DNA from: Planctomycetota bacterium
GTDB lineage: Bacteria > Planctomycetota > Phycisphaerae > Phycisphaerales > Phycisphaeraceae
Direction of reading: 5' to 3'
Assembly (NCBI GenBank): GCA_029267795.1
Contig: JAJUHR010000073.1
Span: forward strand, 1 to 7,932
DNA: 7,932 bases
Numbering within the stretch: the first letter of the stretch is position 1; each line of letters begins with the position of its first letter. The notes under the pieces were generated by a model. The model saw only the letters and a list, made by a program, of their open reading frames with translations. It ran no database searches and had not been told where the DNA came from. Shown in pieces: positions 7,078 to 7,932 of this stretch. A program made the translations under genes and the position numbers.

Positions 7078-7932
7078 ATGAAGATCAGCTTGCACTGGCT
7101 CAATAGTTACCTCGCCCCGCCGGCTGAGGCTCACGAGGTCGAGACGCTGCTGACCCAGCAGGGGTTGCCGATCGCCTCGCGCGAACAAGCCCCGGGCGCC
7201 ACCGGGGACGTGGTGCTCGACGTGGAGGTCACCAGCAACCGCAGCGACTGCCTGGGCCATGTGGGTTTGGCCCGCGAGGTCGCAGCCGGGTCCGGCCGCA
7301 GGTTGACCCCGCCCAAGTTAGTGGCGGAGGGTGCGAACCACAACCTTGATTTGCCTACCGCCTCTTCGTTTGTTCGTGTGACGAACCAGGATCGGTCGCT
7401 GTGCCCGGTGTATACGGCCAGGGTGATCATCGGGGTCAAGGTTGGCCCGAGCCCCGCGTGGCTGGTGGAGCGTCTGGCTGCGGTGGGTGTCCGCAGCGTC
7501 AACAACGTGGTGGACGTGACTAACTATGTCATGCTTGAGCTCGGTCAGCCGCTGCACGCGTTCGACCTGGATCGGCTTGCCGGCCGGCGGGTCGTGGTGC
7601 GCACCGCTGCCGATGGTGAGCTGTTCGTTGCGATCGATGGGTCGTCCCACCGCCTGCGGAAGGACATGCTCGTTATCGCCGACGCGGAAAAGCCCGTTGC
7701 GGTTGCCGGCGTGATGGGGGGGCAAGACAGCGAGATCGCCCCGGCCACCACGAACGTGCTGCTCGAGTCGGCCTGGTTCAATCCGCTGTCGGTCCGCCGC
7801 GCCAGTCGCGCTCTGAAGCTGTCCAGCGATTCGAGCTACCGGTTCGAACGGGGCGTGGACCCTTCAGGCGTGGATTTCGCCAGCCAGCGCGCCGCTGGCA
7901 TGATCCGCGACTTGGCCGGCGGTATTCCCGCC
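7078..7932 (+). CDS. pheT: Phenylalanyl-tRNA synthetase beta subunit, 5' part, lacking the B2 OB domain
   Basis: PheT pairs with PheS in the (alpha-beta)2 enzyme that charges tRNA-Phe. The beta chain carries the Tyr-editing site and tRNA contacts. The frame is open from ATG 7078 to the window edge (285 codons seen, incomplete at 3'). The start MKISLHWLNSYL is the canonical N-terminus. VTSNRSDCLG (51-60), NVVDVTNYVMLELGQPLHAFD (143-163, conserved core of B3/B4), VAGVMGG (209-215) and SYRFERGVDP (253-262) match bacterial PheT. About 110 residues present in E. coli PheT between residue ~40 and the NRADCLG block, the B2 EMAP-like tRNA-binding OB domain, are absent, with the reading frame intact across the junction. 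A short PheT of this kind would be about 680 residues in full. A weak GGGGA lies 11 nt before the ATG. pheS is not upstream, where rpoZ diverges instead. Confidence 0.95.
   Translation, partial: MKISLHWLNSYLAPPAEAHEVETLLTQQGLPIASREQAPGATGDVVLDVEVTSNRSDCLGHVGLAREVAAGSGRRLTPPKLVAEGANHNLDLPTASSFVRVTNQDRSLCPVYTARVIIGVKVGPSPAWLVERLAAVGVRSVNNVVDVTNYVMLELGQPLHAFDLDRLAGRRVVVRTAADGELFVAIDGSSHRLRKDMLVIADAEKPVAVAGVMGGQDSEIAPATTNVLLESAWFNPLSVRRASRALKLSSDSSYRFERGVDPSGVDFASQRAAGMIRDLAGGIPA

Noticed and set aside
6912..7106. Possible Phe-rich leader peptide controlling pheT by attenuation
   Set aside because: The frame has only a few scattered Phe codons, overlaps the pheT start, and no terminator/antiterminator hairpins with a U tract are visible.

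Overview
The window is a compact, G+C-rich stretch of bacterial housekeeping genes. It most resembles the Planctomycetes, possibly Phycisphaerae-like. This placement is an inference from gene content: a DapL-type lysine/peptidoglycan enzyme, a PheT that lacks the usual tRNA-binding OB domain, an alanyl-tRNA synthetase with eukaryote-like blocks, a stand-alone CoaC, and sparse Shine-Dalgarno use. No mobile element, CRISPR array, rRNA or tRNA gene is visible. I did not find an undescribed multi-gene system. What is unusual lies inside familiar genes and in their boundaries.

Layout from left to right: (1) A GH57 family alpha-glucan enzyme on the minus strand (140-1318), with a short tail after its stop that holds only a weak hairpin. 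(2) A 451-bp gap with no convincing gene, separating it from the divergent alaS. (3) A plus-strand pair, alaS (1770-4616) and dapL (4664-5899), 47 bp apart and probably co-transcribed. (4) A minus-strand pair, rpoZ then coaC, running towards dapL. The coaC and dapL coding regions overlap tail to tail by 11 bp. (5) A 241-bp A+T-rich divergent promoter region with a good sigma70-type promoter for rpoZ. (6) The first 285 codons of pheT on the plus strand (from 7078), cut by the window edge.

The genes serve core functions: charging of tRNA-Ala and tRNA-Phe, the LL-diaminopimelate step of lysine and peptidoglycan synthesis, a coenzyme A step, an RNA polymerase assembly subunit, and storage-glucan turnover. 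The clearest points for follow-up are the missing B2 domain in PheT, the insertion in the AlaRS editing domain, the dapL/coaC overlap, and the corrected rpoZ start.
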